A stretch of 64,000 nucleotides of DNA from Ruminiclostridium josui JCM 17888. Its GTDB lineage: Bacteria > Bacillota > Clostridia > Acetivibrionales > DSM-1351. This document shows, piece after piece, positions 34,582 through 44,876 of this stretch. Numbering within the stretch: the stretch's first letter is position 1; each line of letters starts with the position of its first letter. A program made the position numbers and the translations under genes. The stretch is from contig NZ_JAGE01000001.1 in the NCBI RefSeq assembly GCF_000526495.1, positions 2,972,001 to 3,036,000 of the forward strand, written 5' to 3'. Below the pieces are notes generated by a model. It was not told the DNA's origin, made no database searches, and was given only the letters and a program-made list of their open reading frames with translations.

Positions 34582-36297
34582 ATGTTAAAAAACCTAAAGA
34601 TAGCATATAAAATGATTTTCCTATCTGCTGTTTTACTTTTCTTCATAGTTATTGTAGGTTTTACAGGGTACTATTTTATTAATAGCTCTCATAAAGAAAT
34701 GAACAGTATGTATCAAGATAGGTTATTGCCTATACAGTGGCTGAACGATAGTATAAGTAAAACATATGAAAACGAATCATACATGCTTTATTTACTATTG
34801 TACGGTAATGATAGCCAGGCCCAAGACCAGTTTATAAAGAATATTGAAAATAATTCAAAAATAATAGATGAGAATTGGGAAAAATATAAAAAAATAAAGC
34901 TGGATAAATTTGAATCAGACAATATTGCGCGATTTGAAAATGCTAGAAAAGAATTCAGAGCTGCAAGGGAGAAAATGATAGCGGCAGCATGTGAAGGAAA
35001 AAAGGCAGAAGCCCTTGATTTATTAAATGGCAATATTAGTTATTTGAGGGGCGAGCAAAAGACTCTTGAGGATTTATCTGAATACTGCAGAAATACTGCT
35101 AATGACATTAATTCACAAAATGATAAAAACTTTAGATTTGCATTGATAATTATGATTTCGTTAGTTGCTTTTGCATTGGCCTTGGGCTTGTTGCTTAGCT
35201 TCTTGATAGCAAATGGAATAATCAGACCTATAGGAATGCTTAAAAAAGAACTCAACTTATTGGTTGAAACAGGCGGAGACCTTACACAGGAAATAGATAT
35301 AAAACGTAAAGATGAGGTAGGACAGCTTGCAGATTCAGTTAATCAGTTTTTGTCTAATCTAAAAAATATTGTAAGAGGAATAATTAATGAATCAACAGTT
35401 GTTGAAAACTCCATAGCATTAGTCGAAGAGAAAATGGAGGATTTAAATACATTTGTTGAAAATGTGTCAGCTACTACCGAAGAGATTTCTGCTGGAATGG
35501 AAGAGACGGCTGCTGCAACGGAACAAGTAAATGCATCCTCACAGGAAATTGAATCAGCAATAGAAGCAATGAATGAAAAGGCTCAAAATGGTTCTGTAGA
35601 GGCAAAAGAGATAGGTGATAGAGCTATTACATTAAGGGACAATTCAATATTGTCTGAGAAAACAGCAAATGAGATTTATAATGAAACAACACATAAATTA
35701 AAAATTGCATTGGAAAATTCAAAGGCAGTAGAGCAAATTAATGTTCTAACCGGAACAATATTACAAATAGCAGAACAAACTAATCTTCTTGCACTGAATG
35801 CAGCAATAGAAGCTGCAAGAGCAGGAGAAGCAGGAAAGGGATTTGCTGTTGTTGCCGAGGAAATCCGGAAGCTGGCTGAGGAATCCAAAACAGCAGTAAA
35901 TGAGATACAGGAAGTTACAAACGAAGTAGTATCTGCAGTTGCAGACCTTTCGGAAGGCTCCAGGACAGTATTGGACTTTTTGGATACTACCGTTAGACCT
36001 GATTATTCTAATATGGTAAAAACAGGTGAATCATATAATAACGATGCAGAATTTGTTTTCGAACTTATTTCTGATTTTAGTGCAACATCACAAGAACTCA
36101 CAGCTTCAGTAGAAGGAATAATCCATGCTATTAATGATGTATCAAAAACAGTAAATGAAGGGGCAGCAGGAACACAAAGCATAGCAGAGCAGAATATTGA
36201 GATAGTTGAAATGGTAAATAAGGTTAAGGAAGAAATGGAAATTAGCAGCAGAAGTACTCAGAAATTAAAGGAAATTGTTGGAAAGTTCAAAGTATAG
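34582..36297 (+). CDS. Methyl-accepting chemotaxis protein
   Basis: This chemoreceptor signals to CheA and CheW at the inner membrane. An N-terminal span (~12-32) is followed by a four-helix-bundle ligand domain (~40-185, MCP_4HB type, beginning [15 protein letters not shown]). A second span lies near 190-215. HAMP (~215-270, IIRPIGML) and a long signalling coiled coil follow. The kinase-contact hairpin reads [19 protein letters not shown], the near-invariant MCP tip. The ligand is unknown. It is a single gene with its own promoter. Other chemotaxis genes are not in the window. Confidence 0.92.
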   Translation: MLKNLKIAYKMIFLSAVLLFFIVIVGFTGYYFINSSHKEMNSMYQDRLLPIQWLNDSISKTYENESYMLYLLLYGNDSQAQDQFIKNIENNSKIIDENWEKYKKIKLDKFESDNIARFENARKEFRAAREKMIAAACEGKKAEALDLLNGNISYLRGEQKTLEDLSEYCRNTANDINSQNDKNFRFALIIMISLVAFALALGLLLSFLIANGIIRPIGMLKKELNLLVETGGDLTQEIDIKRKDEVGQLADSVNQFLSNLKNIVRGIINESTVVENSIALVEEKMEDLNTFVENVSATTEEISAGMEETAAATEQVNASSQEIESAIEAMNEKAQNGSVEAKEIGDRAITLRDNSILSEKTANEIYNETTHKLKIALENSKAVEQINVLTGTILQIAEQTNLLALNAAIEAARAGEAGKGFAVVAEEIRKLAEESKTAVNEIQEVTNEVVSAVADLSEGSRTVLDFLDTTVRPDYSNMVKTGESYNNDAEFVFELISDFSATSQELTASVEGIIHAINDVSKTVNEGAAGTQSIAEQNIEIVEMVNKVKEEMEISSRSTQKLKEIVGKFKV

Positions 36298-36371
36298 ATT
36301 TCTGTGGACTAAAGCCGTTATTATAAGTTATACTAGTTCTTGCGCATAATGTATTTTATCAGGGGTAAAAA

Positions 36372-37928
36372 ATGAGTATATTAAATGTAGAGAATGTCAG
36401 TCACGGCTTTGGTGCCAGAAAAATATTGGAGGATGCCTCTTTCAGACTTCTAAAAGGAGAGCATGTAGGACTTGTGGGTGCCAATGGTGAAGGAAAATCC
36501 ACTTTCTTAAATATTATAACCGGTAAGCTTGTACCTGATGAAGGTAAAGTGGAATGGTGCAACAGAATAACAACGGGATATCTTGACCAACATACGGTTC
36601 TTACTCCAGGAAAGACGATAAGAGAAGTACTTCGAGAAGCTTTTCAGTATATGTTTGATTTGGAAAAGGAAATGTTGGAGATATACGAAAAAATGGGTGA
36701 TGCTTCAGAGAGCGAAATTAACTCAATGATGGAAGACGTAGGGTATATACAGAGTGTTTTGGAGCATAACGGTTTTTACGTATTGGATTCAAAAATAGAA
36801 GAGGTGGCAAACGGTCTAGGGCTTGGTGATATAGGTCTTGAAACAGATGTATCAAACCTCAGCGGAGGGCAGAGGGCAAAGGTACTTCTTACAAAACTAC
36901 TTCTGCAAAGCCCTATGATATTAATATTGGACGAGCCTACCAACTTTTTGGATGAGAATCATATTAACTGGTTGAAGAATTACTTAAAGAACTACGAAAA
37001 TGCATTTATTCTTGTCTCACATGACATTCCATTTCTGAATGACGTTGTAAATGTAATTTACCATGTTGAGAATGCTGTGCTCACAAGGTATGCAGGAAAT
37101 TATGATGAGTTTCAGAGAATGTACCAACTAGCGAAACAGCAGACTCAGCAGGCATATGAGAAGCAGCAGAAGGAAATCGAAAAGCTTGAGGATTTTATAG
37201 CCAGAAATAAGGCCCGTGTGGCAACAACAAACATGGCAAAGAGTAGACAGAAAAAGCTTGACAAGATGGATATTATCGAGAAGGTTAAGGAAAAGCCTAA
37301 ACCAATTTTCAAATTCAGAGAGGCAAGGGCTTCGGGAAGGTATATTTTCCAGACTGAAAATCTTGTAATCGGTTATGCATCTCCTTTGTCCAGTCCTTTG
37401 AATATTTCCTTGGAGAGAGGACAAAAAGTAGCCGTAAAGGGAGTAAATGGGCTTGGTAAATCTACACTTATGAAAACTCTTTTAGGTGTGCAAAAGCCCT
37501 TTTCAGGAAGTGTAAAGCTGGATGATTATCTGTATCCGGGGTACTTTGAACAGGAATCTGAACGCTATAACACAAATACTGCATTAGAAGAGGTTTGGAA
37601 TGACTATCCCGGTATGAGCAATGCTGAGGTAAGAGGAGCTTTGGCTAAATGCGGTTTGACTACAGAGCATATAACTAGCCAGATGATGGTACTCAGCGGT
37701 GGTGAAAATGCAAAGGTTAGATTGTGTAAGCTTATGTTGAAGGATGTTAACTGGCTTGTACTGGATGAACCTACAAACCATCTGGATGTTGATGCAAAAG
37801 ACGAGTTAAAAAGAGCATTGAAAGAGTTTAAGGGTACAGTACTGCTGGTATGCCATGAACCCGAATTCTATGAGGATTGGGTTACCGATATTTGGAATGT
37901 AGAAAACTGGACAACAAAAATAGTTTAA
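36372..37928 (+). CDS. ABC-F family ATPase
   Basis: Soluble ABC-F proteins act on ribosomes as translation or antibiotic-protection factors. Two nucleotide-binding domains are present with Walker A motifs GANGEGKST and GVNGLGKST, signatures LSGGQRAKV and LSGGENAKV, and Walker B runs ILDEPTNF and VLDEPTNH. A charged coiled linker (~240-320) separates them, as in ribosome-binding ABC-F proteins. There are no membrane segments. A housekeeping versus resistance role cannot be told from motifs. Confidence 0.92.
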   Translation: MSILNVENVSHGFGARKILEDASFRLLKGEHVGLVGANGEGKSTFLNIITGKLVPDEGKVEWCNRITTGYLDQHTVLTPGKTIREVLREAFQYMFDLEKEMLEIYEKMGDASESEINSMMEDVGYIQSVLEHNGFYVLDSKIEEVANGLGLGDIGLETDVSNLSGGQRAKVLLTKLLLQSPMILILDEPTNFLDENHINWLKNYLKNYENAFILVSHDIPFLNDVVNVIYHVENAVLTRYAGNYDEFQRMYQLAKQQTQQAYEKQQKEIEKLEDFIARNKARVATTNMAKSRQKKLDKMDIIEKVKEKPKPIFKFREARASGRYIFQTENLVIGYASPLSSPLNISLERGQKVAVKGVNGLGKSTLMKTLLGVQKPFSGSVKLDDYLYPGYFEQESERYNTNTALEEVWNDYPGMSNAEVRGALAKCGLTTEHITSQMMVLSGGENAKVRLCKLMLKDVNWLVLDEPTNHLDVDAKDELKRALKEFKGTVLLVCHEPEFYEDWVTDIWNVENWTTKIV

Positions 37929-37950
37929 TAGGATTAAAAACTGAAATATT

Positions 37951-37985
37951 AAGCACTAATCTTTATATAGACTAGTGCTTTTTTA
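37951..37985 (+). terminator. Terminator of the ABC-F gene
   Basis: AAGCACTA pairs with TAGTGCTT and runs into TTTTATT. Confidence 0.75.
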
Positions 37986-38002
37986 TTGTACAAATTGCAA
38001 TA

Positions 38003-38031
38003 TTGACAAACTTAATGACCTAATTTACAAT
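38003..38031 (+). promoter_or_regulatory. Promoter of the marR-ABC exporter operon
   Basis: TTGACA and TACAAT with 17-base spacing, directly upstream of a dyad. Confidence 0.7.
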
Positions 38032-38051
38032 TAGTTAGAAACCTAACAATT
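38029..38051. promoter_or_regulatory. Probable MarR operator
   Basis: AATTAGTTAG and CTAACAATT form a dyad that overlaps the last bases of the -10 box and the likely transcription start. It is placed as expected for autorepression by the first gene. Confidence 0.55.
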
Positions 38052-38073
38052 ATATTTTAGAGGGAGGATTGAT

Positions 38074-38505
38074 ATGAATAATGATGTTCATATCGGGAGA
38101 TTAATCAGTATTTTTTATAAAAGAATTCATAGAAAGATAGGGCAGGAAGTCAGGCAGTATGGATTAACAAGTATTCAAGGCAGAATTCTTGGCTTTGTAT
38201 ATAATGAGTCTCCAATAAGGGATATATTTCAAAAGGATATAGAAGAAGAGTTCGATATAAGGCGTTCTTCTGTAACCAGTGTACTTCAATTGATGGAGAA
38301 AAAAGGATATATTAAGAGAATTAGTGTTTCTGAGGATGCAAGGCTTAAGAAGATAATACTTACTGAACACGGAATAGAAATTCAAAATAAAATATATAGC
38401 TCCATACTCCAAGTTGAAAAATCATTAGATGAAGAATTAAACAATGAAGAAAAGGAATTATTGGTCAGATTAATCAATAGATTATCTGATAAAATAGCGG
38501 ATTAA
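38074..38505 (+). CDS. MarR-family transcriptional regulator
   Basis: The 143-residue winged-helix protein has the MarR layout: an N-terminal helix, the LTSIQGRILGFV helix, a helix-turn-helix around DIEEEFDIRRSSVTSVLQLMEKKGYIKR, then the wing VSEDARLKKIILT and two C-terminal dimer helices. MarR proteins are ligand-released repressors. Here the gene heads a three-gene unit with two ABC exporter half-genes, and a dyad overlaps the operon promoter, so it most likely represses its own operon until an inducer arrives. AGGGAGG precedes the ATG. Confidence 0.9.
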   Translation: MNNDVHIGRLISIFYKRIHRKIGQEVRQYGLTSIQGRILGFVYNESPIRDIFQKDIEEEFDIRRSSVTSVLQLMEKKGYIKRISVSEDARLKKIILTEHGIEIQNKIYSSILQVEKSLDEELNNEEKELLVRLINRLSDKIAD

Positions 38506-38524
38506 TGCCAGTTTATAAAAAGGG

Positions 38525-40273
38525 ATGAGAAACATGATAAAAAAACTATTGAGTTATGTAAAGGAATTTAAAAGAGATTCTATAGTTACACCTGTATATA
38601 TAGCATTGGAAGTGGCCATGGAAATAGCTATTCCGTTATTAATGGGATGGATTATTGATAATGGGGTAGAAAAAGGAAATATGAGATATGTACTTACTGT
38701 CGGAGCCGTAATGGTAATAATATCAATTTTTTCTTTAACCTTTGGTGTTTTAGCAGGTAAATATGCTGCAAGAGCATCCGCGGGTTTTGCGAGAAACCTG
38801 AGAAAGGGAATGTATGATAAAATACAAGGCTATTCTTTTTCAAGTATAGATAAATTTTCAACAGCCGGGTTGGTAACCAGATTGACTACAGATGTCACAA
38901 ATGTACAAAATGCTTATCAAATGGCCTTAAGAATGTTTGCTAGGCCCCCGCTAATGCTTATTTCAGCTCTGGTAATGAGTTTTTACTTGAATGCAAGGCT
39001 TGCTTTAATATTTGTCGGAGCCATAATTTTTCTCGGATTGGCTTTGTATTTTGTTATGACCAGTGCACATCCACATTTTAAGAATGTATTTAGAAAATAT
39101 GATGATTTAAATGCAAGTGTACAGGAAAACCTGACAGGAATTCGTGCCGTAAAGGCATACGTAAGAGAAGAGTATGAAACAAATAAATTTTATAAAGCAT
39201 CAAAAAGTATTTATGATAACTTTATAAAAGCTGAGAAGATAATTATTTTTAACTCTCCTATAATGCAGTTTACAATGAATGCATGTATATTGCTTTTGTC
39301 CTGGGTTGGAGCAAAACTGATTGTGTCTGGCTCTATGTCAACAGGAGAGCTTATGAGCTTTTTCACATATACCACTAACATATTGATGAGTCTTATGATG
39401 TTATCTATGGTGCTTCTAATGACAGTTATAGCAAAGTCTTCTGCGGATAGAATTGTAGAAGTCCTTGACGAAAAGAGCGATTTATCCAATTTTGATAACC
39501 CAATTTATGAAGTAAGGGACGGCTCTATAAGTTTTAGTAATGTTAATTTTAGTTATAGTAAGAAAATGGACAACCCAGTACTTGAAAACATCAATATTGA
39601 AATAAAGTCAGGGGAGACTGTTGGAATTATAGGGGGAACAGGAAGCGGTAAATCAAGTCTTGTTCAGCTTATTCCAAGATTATATGATGTAACACAAGGC
39701 TCAATAAAAGTCGGTGGTATAGATGTAAGAGAGTATGATATAGAAACTCTTAGAAATGAAGTATCTATGGTGCTTCAGAAAAATGTGTTGTTTTCCGGGA
39801 CAATAAAAGAAAACTTAAGATGGGGAAACAAACAAGCAACTGATGAAGAAATAATTACTGCCTGTAAGCAGGCCCAAGCAGATGAATTTATACAAAACTT
39901 CCCTGAGAAATATGATACATATATTGAACAGGGTGGAACAAATGTATCTGGAGGACAAAAACAAAGACTTTGTATTGCAAGAGCCTTACTGAAAAAACCT
40001 AAAATCTTGATTTTAGACGATTCCACAAGTGCTGTGGACACTAAAACCGATGCTCTTATAAGAAAAGCATTTAAAGAGTGTATTCCTGATACGACTAAAG
40101 TTATAATTGCACAGCGTATTTCATCCGTTCAGGAAGCAGATAAAATAATAGTTCTCAATGATGGAAAGATAGATGGTATTGGGACACATGAGGAACTATT
40201 GAATTCAAATGCTATATATACTGAAGTTTACGAATCTCAAGTGAAGGGAGCTGATAGTGATGACGAAAGGTAA
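38525..40273 (+). CDS. ABC multidrug exporter half-transporter, subunit A (degenerate NBD)
   Basis: This type IV half-transporter has six membrane helices (~15-310) then an NBD (~330-580) with Walker A GGTGSGKSS and signature VSGGQKQR. The Walker B region ends ILDDSTSAVD, with Asp where the catalytic Glu should be, the mark of the non-hydrolysing site in heterodimeric exporters (BmrCD, LmrCD, TM287/288 types). It is coupled to the partner gene by a 17-base overlap. The cargo is unknown but likely hydrophobic drugs or lipids. Confidence 0.9.
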   Translation: MRNMIKKLLSYVKEFKRDSIVTPVYIALEVAMEIAIPLLMGWIIDNGVEKGNMRYVLTVGAVMVIISIFSLTFGVLAGKYAARASAGFARNLRKGMYDKIQGYSFSSIDKFSTAGLVTRLTTDVTNVQNAYQMALRMFARPPLMLISALVMSFYLNARLALIFVGAIIFLGLALYFVMTSAHPHFKNVFRKYDDLNASVQENLTGIRAVKAYVREEYETNKFYKASKSIYDNFIKAEKIIIFNSPIMQFTMNACILLLSWVGAKLIVSGSMSTGELMSFFTYTTNILMSLMMLSMVLLMTVIAKSSADRIVEVLDEKSDLSNFDNPIYEVRDGSISFSNVNFSYSKKMDNPVLENINIEIKSGETVGIIGGTGSGKSSLVQLIPRLYDVTQGSIKVGGIDVREYDIETLRNEVSMVLQKNVLFSGTIKENLRWGNKQATDEEIITACKQAQADEFIQNFPEKYDTYIEQGGTNVSGGQKQRLCIARALLKKPKILILDDSTSAVDTKTDALIRKAFKECIPDTTKVIIAQRISSVQEADKIIVLNDGKIDGIGTHEELLNSNAIYTEVYESQVKGADSDDER

Positions 40274-42149
40274 TCCAAAAGGAAAGGGTATTGAAAATCC
40301 ATTTAAAGTTTTAAAAAGGTTACTGTCTTATATATTAAAGGAATATAAATTTTTATTTGCAATTGTAGTAATATGTATATTAATCAGCTCACTTTCTAAT
40401 GTTGTAGGTACATTATTTTTGAGAAATCTTATTGATGATTATATAACTCCACTATTAAGTGAAAAAGTTGCTGATTTCGGGCCGTTGTTAAAAGCTATAC
40501 TAACCATAGCCTCAATTTATCTTGTAGGGGTTTTGACTAATTACGTATTTAATAGAATTATGATTGTAATATCTCAAGGCTCTCTAAAAAAGATAAGAGA
40601 TGATATGTTTGCCCATATGGAAACTTTACCTATAAGTCACTTTGACACACATTCTCATGGGGATATTATGAGTCTATATACAAACGATACAGATTCCTTA
40701 AGACAGATGATAAGTCAAAGTATACCACAGCTATTGGCTTCAGTTATTACAATTGTGAGTGTGTTCTTTTCAATGGTTTTTTTAAGCATACCACTTACGA
40801 TTGTTCAAATTATATCAATGTCTGTTATGTTTTATGTAATTAAGGCAATTGGTGGAAAGAGTGGTTTGTATTTCGGACTTCAGCAAAGGGACATTGGTAA
40901 ACTTAATGGATATGTTGAAGAAATGATGGAAGGTCAAAAGGTTGTAAAGGTATTTTGCCATGAAGAAGAAGCAAAACTAAATTTTGAGAAATTGAATGAC
41001 AACCTTTTTGATAGCGCAAATAACGCTAATAAATTTGCAAATATTTTAATGCCTATACTTGGAAATATTGGAAACATAACATATGTAATGATCTCCATTG
41101 TTGGAGCAATATTGGCCATTTCAGGCTTTGGTGGTTTCACTGTTGGAGCTCTGGCATCTTTTCTTCAATTAACCAGAAATTTCAGTCAGACTACAGGACA
41201 GGCTTCTCAGCAGTTTAATTTTATTGTAATGGCATTAGCCGGAGCTGACCGTATCTTTAAGCTTCTTGATGAAAAACCAGAAGTAGACCAAGGTTACGTA
41301 TCATTGGTTAATGTGAATGAAAATGAACAAGGAGAACTGTCAGAATCAGCAAAACGTACAGGTATATGGGCTTGGAGGCATCCACATAGTGATGGTACTG
41401 TAACCTATACAAAGCTTCTGGGTGAAGTGGTCTTTGATGATGTAGATTTTGGTTATAGAGAAGATAAAATTATATTGCACAATATAAGTCTTTATGCAAA
41501 GCCGGGACAAAAGGTAGCTTTTGTAGGGGCTACAGGAGCAGGAAAAACAACTATTACTAATTTAATTAACAGATTTTACGATATTCAAGACGGAAAAATA
41601 CGATACGACGGTATTAATATCAACAAAATTAAAAAGAGCGATTTAAGAAGTTCATTGGGAATAGTTCTTCAGGATGCTCATCTATTTACGGGAACAGTTG
41701 CAGACAACATAAGATATGGAAAATTAAATGCAACAGATGAAGAGGTTATTGCTGCAGCAAAACTTGCCAATGCACACCAATTTATAAAGCATTTACCAAA
41801 TGGATATGAAACAGTCATTACTGGAGACGGAGGCAACCTGTCACAAGGTCAAAGACAACTTCTGACTATTGCAAGAGCTGCTATTGCCGACCCGCCAGTT
41901 TTGATTCTGGATGAAGCAACTTCCAGTATTGATACAAGAACGGAGGCTATTGTTCAAGAGGGAATGGACAGGCTCATGAAAGGAAGAACGGTATTTGTTA
42001 TTGCACACAGGCTTTCTACTGTTAAAAATTCTGATGTGATTATGGTGTTAGAACAAGGTAGAATTATCGAAAGGGGAAGCCACGACGATTTAATTAAGCA
42101 AAAAGGAAAGTATTACCAATTATATACAGGAGCATTTGAGCTTTCATAA
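40257..42149 (+). CDS. ABC multidrug exporter half-transporter, subunit B (catalytic NBD)
   Basis: This is the partner of the preceding half-transporter, again six membrane helices plus NBD. Walker A is GATGAGKTT and Walker B ILDEATSSID, with the catalytic Glu intact. Its ABC signature is LSQGQRQ with Gln for the second Gly. Because an NBD signature completes the partner's site, this Gln falls at the degenerate site, as expected in an asymmetric heterodimer. An insert of about 50 residues (NVNENEQGELSESAKRT... to TYTKL) sits just before the NBD. The start lies inside the end of the upstream gene. Confidence 0.9.
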   Translation: MMTKGNPKGKGIENPFKVLKRLLSYILKEYKFLFAIVVICILISSLSNVVGTLFLRNLIDDYITPLLSEKVADFGPLLKAILTIASIYLVGVLTNYVFNRIMIVISQGSLKKIRDDMFAHMETLPISHFDTHSHGDIMSLYTNDTDSLRQMISQSIPQLLASVITIVSVFFSMVFLSIPLTIVQIISMSVMFYVIKAIGGKSGLYFGLQQRDIGKLNGYVEEMMEGQKVVKVFCHEEEAKLNFEKLNDNLFDSANNANKFANILMPILGNIGNITYVMISIVGAILAISGFGGFTVGALASFLQLTRNFSQTTGQASQQFNFIVMALAGADRIFKLLDEKPEVDQGYVSLVNVNENEQGELSESAKRTGIWAWRHPHSDGTVTYTKLLGEVVFDDVDFGYREDKIILHNISLYAKPGQKVAFVGATGAGKTTITNLINRFYDIQDGKIRYDGININKIKKSDLRSSLGIVLQDAHLFTGTVADNIRYGKLNATDEEVIAAAKLANAHQFIKHLPNGYETVITGDGGNLSQGQRQLLTIARAAIADPPVLILDEATSSIDTRTEAIVQEGMDRLMKGRTVFVIAHRLSTVKNSDVIMVLEQGRIIERGSHDDLIKQKGKYYQLYTGAFELS

Positions 42150-42220
42150 AGATAAAAAGGAATTAAAGGGGTTGTTGCAAAACAAAAAGTTTTTTGCTTT
42201 AATACCTGTACTCCCGTATT

Positions 42221-42422
42221 AAATTGTATCAATGATTGCTTCCAAGATATTTGCAAGTGTTTCTAGCGGCTCATCATAGAATATTTTACCGTCGCTCAAT
42301 TCATCGTCCATGCTTCATGGTTTCGCTAACACCCACATCCTGTGGGTGTTCAGGTAAAATATCCTTGCTTCGCCGACAAACATATGCAAATATCTTTAAT
42401 CAAGCTTCCATTGATACAATTT
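42221..42422. repeat. Palindromic MITE-like repeat, copy A
   Basis: A 202-bp element has imperfect terminal inverted repeats of ~40 bp starting AAATTGTATCAATG. It also has an inner palindrome ATATTTTACC...GGTAAAATAT and a central AACACCCACA/TGTGGGTGTT hairpin. Its reverse complement aligns with copy B at 49966-50108. It lies between convergent genes. It accounts for the 368-base gap 42150-42517, where I see no gene. Confidence 0.85.
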
Positions 42423-42517
42423 ATACTAACGTACGGCTAAAAAAAATTAAGTTTTGAAGCACTCCCTTATAAATCTGAATATGGAAATTCTGAGAGGTAC
42501 TTTCTCCGATACCGTCA

Positions 42518-42859
42518 TTACCCGATAGCTTCGGAGCCCTCTTCTCCTGTTCTGATTCTATAACATTCTTCGATGGGTAGTACAAAAATTTTACCGTCTC
42601 CTATGTTTCCGGTTCTTGCAGCTTCCATTATGGCATCAACGGTGGTTTTTACATACTCATCATTTACGCAGATTTCAAATCTGATTTTGTTCAAAAGATT
42701 TACTTCAGTAACTGTTCCACGATAGCATTCGGTGTATCCCATCTGCTGACCACAGCCTTTTACGTGGCTTACTGTCATTTTTGTAACTTTCGCATTAAAA
42801 AGTGCCTGCTTTACATCTTCAAAGGCTTCTGGCCTTACAATTGCAACTATCATCTTCAT
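42518..42859 (-). CDS. PII family signal-transduction protein lacking Tyr51
   Basis: This small trimeric nitrogen/carbon sensor has 113 residues. The PII core is clear: MKMIVAIVRPEAFEDV, the GQQMG Gln39 region, YRG in the T-loop, and the C-terminal TGNIGDGKIFVLPIEE...RIRTGEE signature. The T-loop segment after YRG reads TVTEVNLLNK, so the Tyr51 that is uridylylated in enterobacterial PII is Thr. Control by ligand binding (ATP, ADP, 2-oxoglutarate) is therefore more likely than covalent modification. No amt, glnA or nif gene adjoins it. It stands alone, convergent with the exporter operon. Confidence 0.9.
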   Translation of the reverse strand: MKMIVAIVRPEAFEDVKQALFNAKVTKMTVSHVKGCGQQMGYTECYRGTVTEVNLLNKIRFEICVNDEYVKTTVDAIMEAARTGNIGDGKIFVLPIEECYRIRTGEEGSEAIG

Positions 42860-43082
42860 AAGAAAACCCTCCTTTTAATATATTATCGGTATATATAGAT
42901 ACTAATATTACTGTACGTATCTAATAAATAGAACTGTTTACTTCTAAAGGAATTAATAAACTAATTAGGAATATTTGAATCTAAGCGGATATTTGACGAA
43001 TTTTTGCGAATTCCGCAGGATATGTGATATAATTTTTCTAACAAATTAGTTTTTGAGCTGTTTTGGCTCAGGGGGAGGTAAA

Positions 43083-44876
43083 ATGTCTAAGAAACTACTT
43101 ATGGGTAACGAGGCCATAGCCCTTGGTGCTATAAGAGCAGGGGTAAATATTGTAACAGGGTACCCCGGAACCCCTTCTACAGAGGTACTTGAAACAGTAG
43201 CCCGTAATAATCCCGGTGATATATATGTTGAATGGTCTGTAAATGAAAAATCTGCCATGGAGGTAGCTGCTGGTGCGGCATATTCAGGTGCCAGAACCAT
43301 GGTAACTATGAAGCAGGTAGGATTGAATGTTGCATCTGACCCGCTTATGAGTCTGGCATATATTGGAGTAAAAGGCGGCATGGTCATACTGGTAGCTGAT
43401 GACCCAGGGCCTTTTTCATCTCAGACTGAGCAAGATACAAGGCATTTTGCAAGATACTCCAATCTTCCTGTACTTGACCCATCATCACCTGAAGAAGCAT
43501 ATGAAATGATCCAATATGCTTTTGAATTGTCAGAAATGGTGGAGCTTCCTGTATTTTTGAGACCGACTACAAGGATATGTCATTCCTGTGCAACTATAGA
43601 TTTAGATGAAAAAAGGCTTGAGCATAAGATTGAAGGATTTGTGAAAGACCCCAGATGGGTTATATTCCCAAGCCTTGCCTACAAGAAGCATATACATATA
43701 GAGAAACTTCAACACAAGCTCAGTGACATCTTTTCAGATTTAAGCTTCAACAAGGTTGAAGGAAAAGATGTAAGATTAGGTGTTGCTGCGTCAGGAGTTG
43801 CATATTCATATGTTGTGGAAGCCTTGGAAAAATTAAATGCAGATGTCAAATTGTTTAAAGTAGGAACTCCCTATCCATTGCCAAGCGATGTGGCATCTAG
43901 CTTCCTTGAAGAGCTGGACGAAGTTCTTGTATTTGAAGAGCTTGATCCTGTTGTTGAAGAGGAGATAATCATGCTTTGTGCCTCCAAACAACAGAAAATA
44001 AGAATACTTGGTAAAAAAACTGGGCATTTGCCATTTGCAGGAGAGTACACCTTTGAATTGGTCTATGATGCACTTGCAAAATATCTCAATATTGAAATAG
44101 AGGAATTTGAAAATACATTAGCTCCTGAACTTCCGGTAAGACAGCCGGTACTTTGTGCAGGATGTCCTCACAGAGCTTCCTTCTATGCTGTTAAAATTGC
44201 AATGAAAAGCCAAAAGGCAGTATTTACAGGTGATATAGGTTGTTATACACTTGGAAATGCAAAACCCTTGGATATGGTAGATACCTGTCTTTGTATGGGT
44301 GCCGGAATCACGGTAGCACAAGGAATTAAAAGAGCTCAGCCTGATACAAAGCATATAGCTTTTATTGGAGATTCCACATTTTTCCATACAGGAATACCGG
44401 GCATTGTAAATGCCGTTTATAACAATACCGATATTACAGTAGTCATATTGGATAACAGTACTACAGCTATGACAGGCCATCAGCCACATCCTGGAACAGG
44501 GAAAACAATGATGAACAACATATCTGAAAAAATAGATATCTACGGAATGGTAAAAGCCTGTGGTGTCAAACACATTGTTAAAGGAAATCCTTTGGATTTT
44601 AACAATGCTGTGGATATAATTAAAAAGGCAGCAGAATACAAAGGCCCATCAGTAGTAATATTTGAAGCTCCTTGTATTGCTCTTTTCAAGCCGCCTGTAA
44701 AATACACAATTAATGAGAACTGTAAAAATTGCAAAAAATGTATTACTGATATTGGCTGTCCGGCTATATCATTTATTGACGGCAAAGTCAGTATAGAACC
44801 TTCACTTTGCTACGGCTGTGGATTATGCACAAATGTATGTCCCTTTAATGCCATAGGAGGTGAAGAAAATGAGTAA
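43083..44876 (+). CDS. iorA: Indolepyruvate ferredoxin oxidoreductase, alpha subunit
   Basis: IorAB oxidatively decarboxylates aryl-pyruvates (indole-, phenyl-, hydroxyphenylpyruvate) to aryl-acetyl-CoA and reduces ferredoxin. I start at the ATG at 43083 after GGGAGG. An N-terminal pyrimidine domain (GYPGTPSTEV) is followed by the TPP domain (GDIGCYTLGNAKP; Mg-binding GDSTFFHTG). Two C-terminal 4Fe-4S motifs close the chain (CKNCKKCITDIGC and CYGCGLCTNVCPFNAI). The stop overlaps the iorB start. Confidence 0.95.
   Translation: MSKKLLMGNEAIALGAIRAGVNIVTGYPGTPSTEVLETVARNNPGDIYVEWSVNEKSAMEVAAGAAYSGARTMVTMKQVGLNVASDPLMSLAYIGVKGGMVILVADDPGPFSSQTEQDTRHFARYSNLPVLDPSSPEEAYEMIQYAFELSEMVELPVFLRPTTRICHSCATIDLDEKRLEHKIEGFVKDPRWVIFPSLAYKKHIHIEKLQHKLSDIFSDLSFNKVEGKDVRLGVAASGVAYSYVVEALEKLNADVKLFKVGTPYPLPSDVASSFLEELDEVLVFEELDPVVEEEIIMLCASKQQKIRILGKKTGHLPFAGEYTFELVYDALAKYLNIEIEEFENTLAPELPVRQPVLCAGCPHRASFYAVKIAMKSQKAVFTGDIGCYTLGNAKPLDMVDTCLCMGAGITVAQGIKRAQPDTKHIAFIGDSTFFHTGIPGIVNAVYNNTDITVVILDNSTTAMTGHQPHPGTGKTMMNNISEKIDIYGMVKACGVKHIVKGNPLDFNNAVDIIKKAAEYKGPSVVIFEAPCIALFKPPVKYTINENCKNCKKCITDIGCPAISFIDGKVSIEPSLCYGCGLCTNVCPFNAIGGEENE

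Noticed and set aside
42236-42457. 73-codon plus-strand frame in the gap after the ABC exporter
   Set aside because: It lies almost wholly inside the palindromic repeat and has no Shine-Dalgarno; the second repeat copy does not keep the frame.
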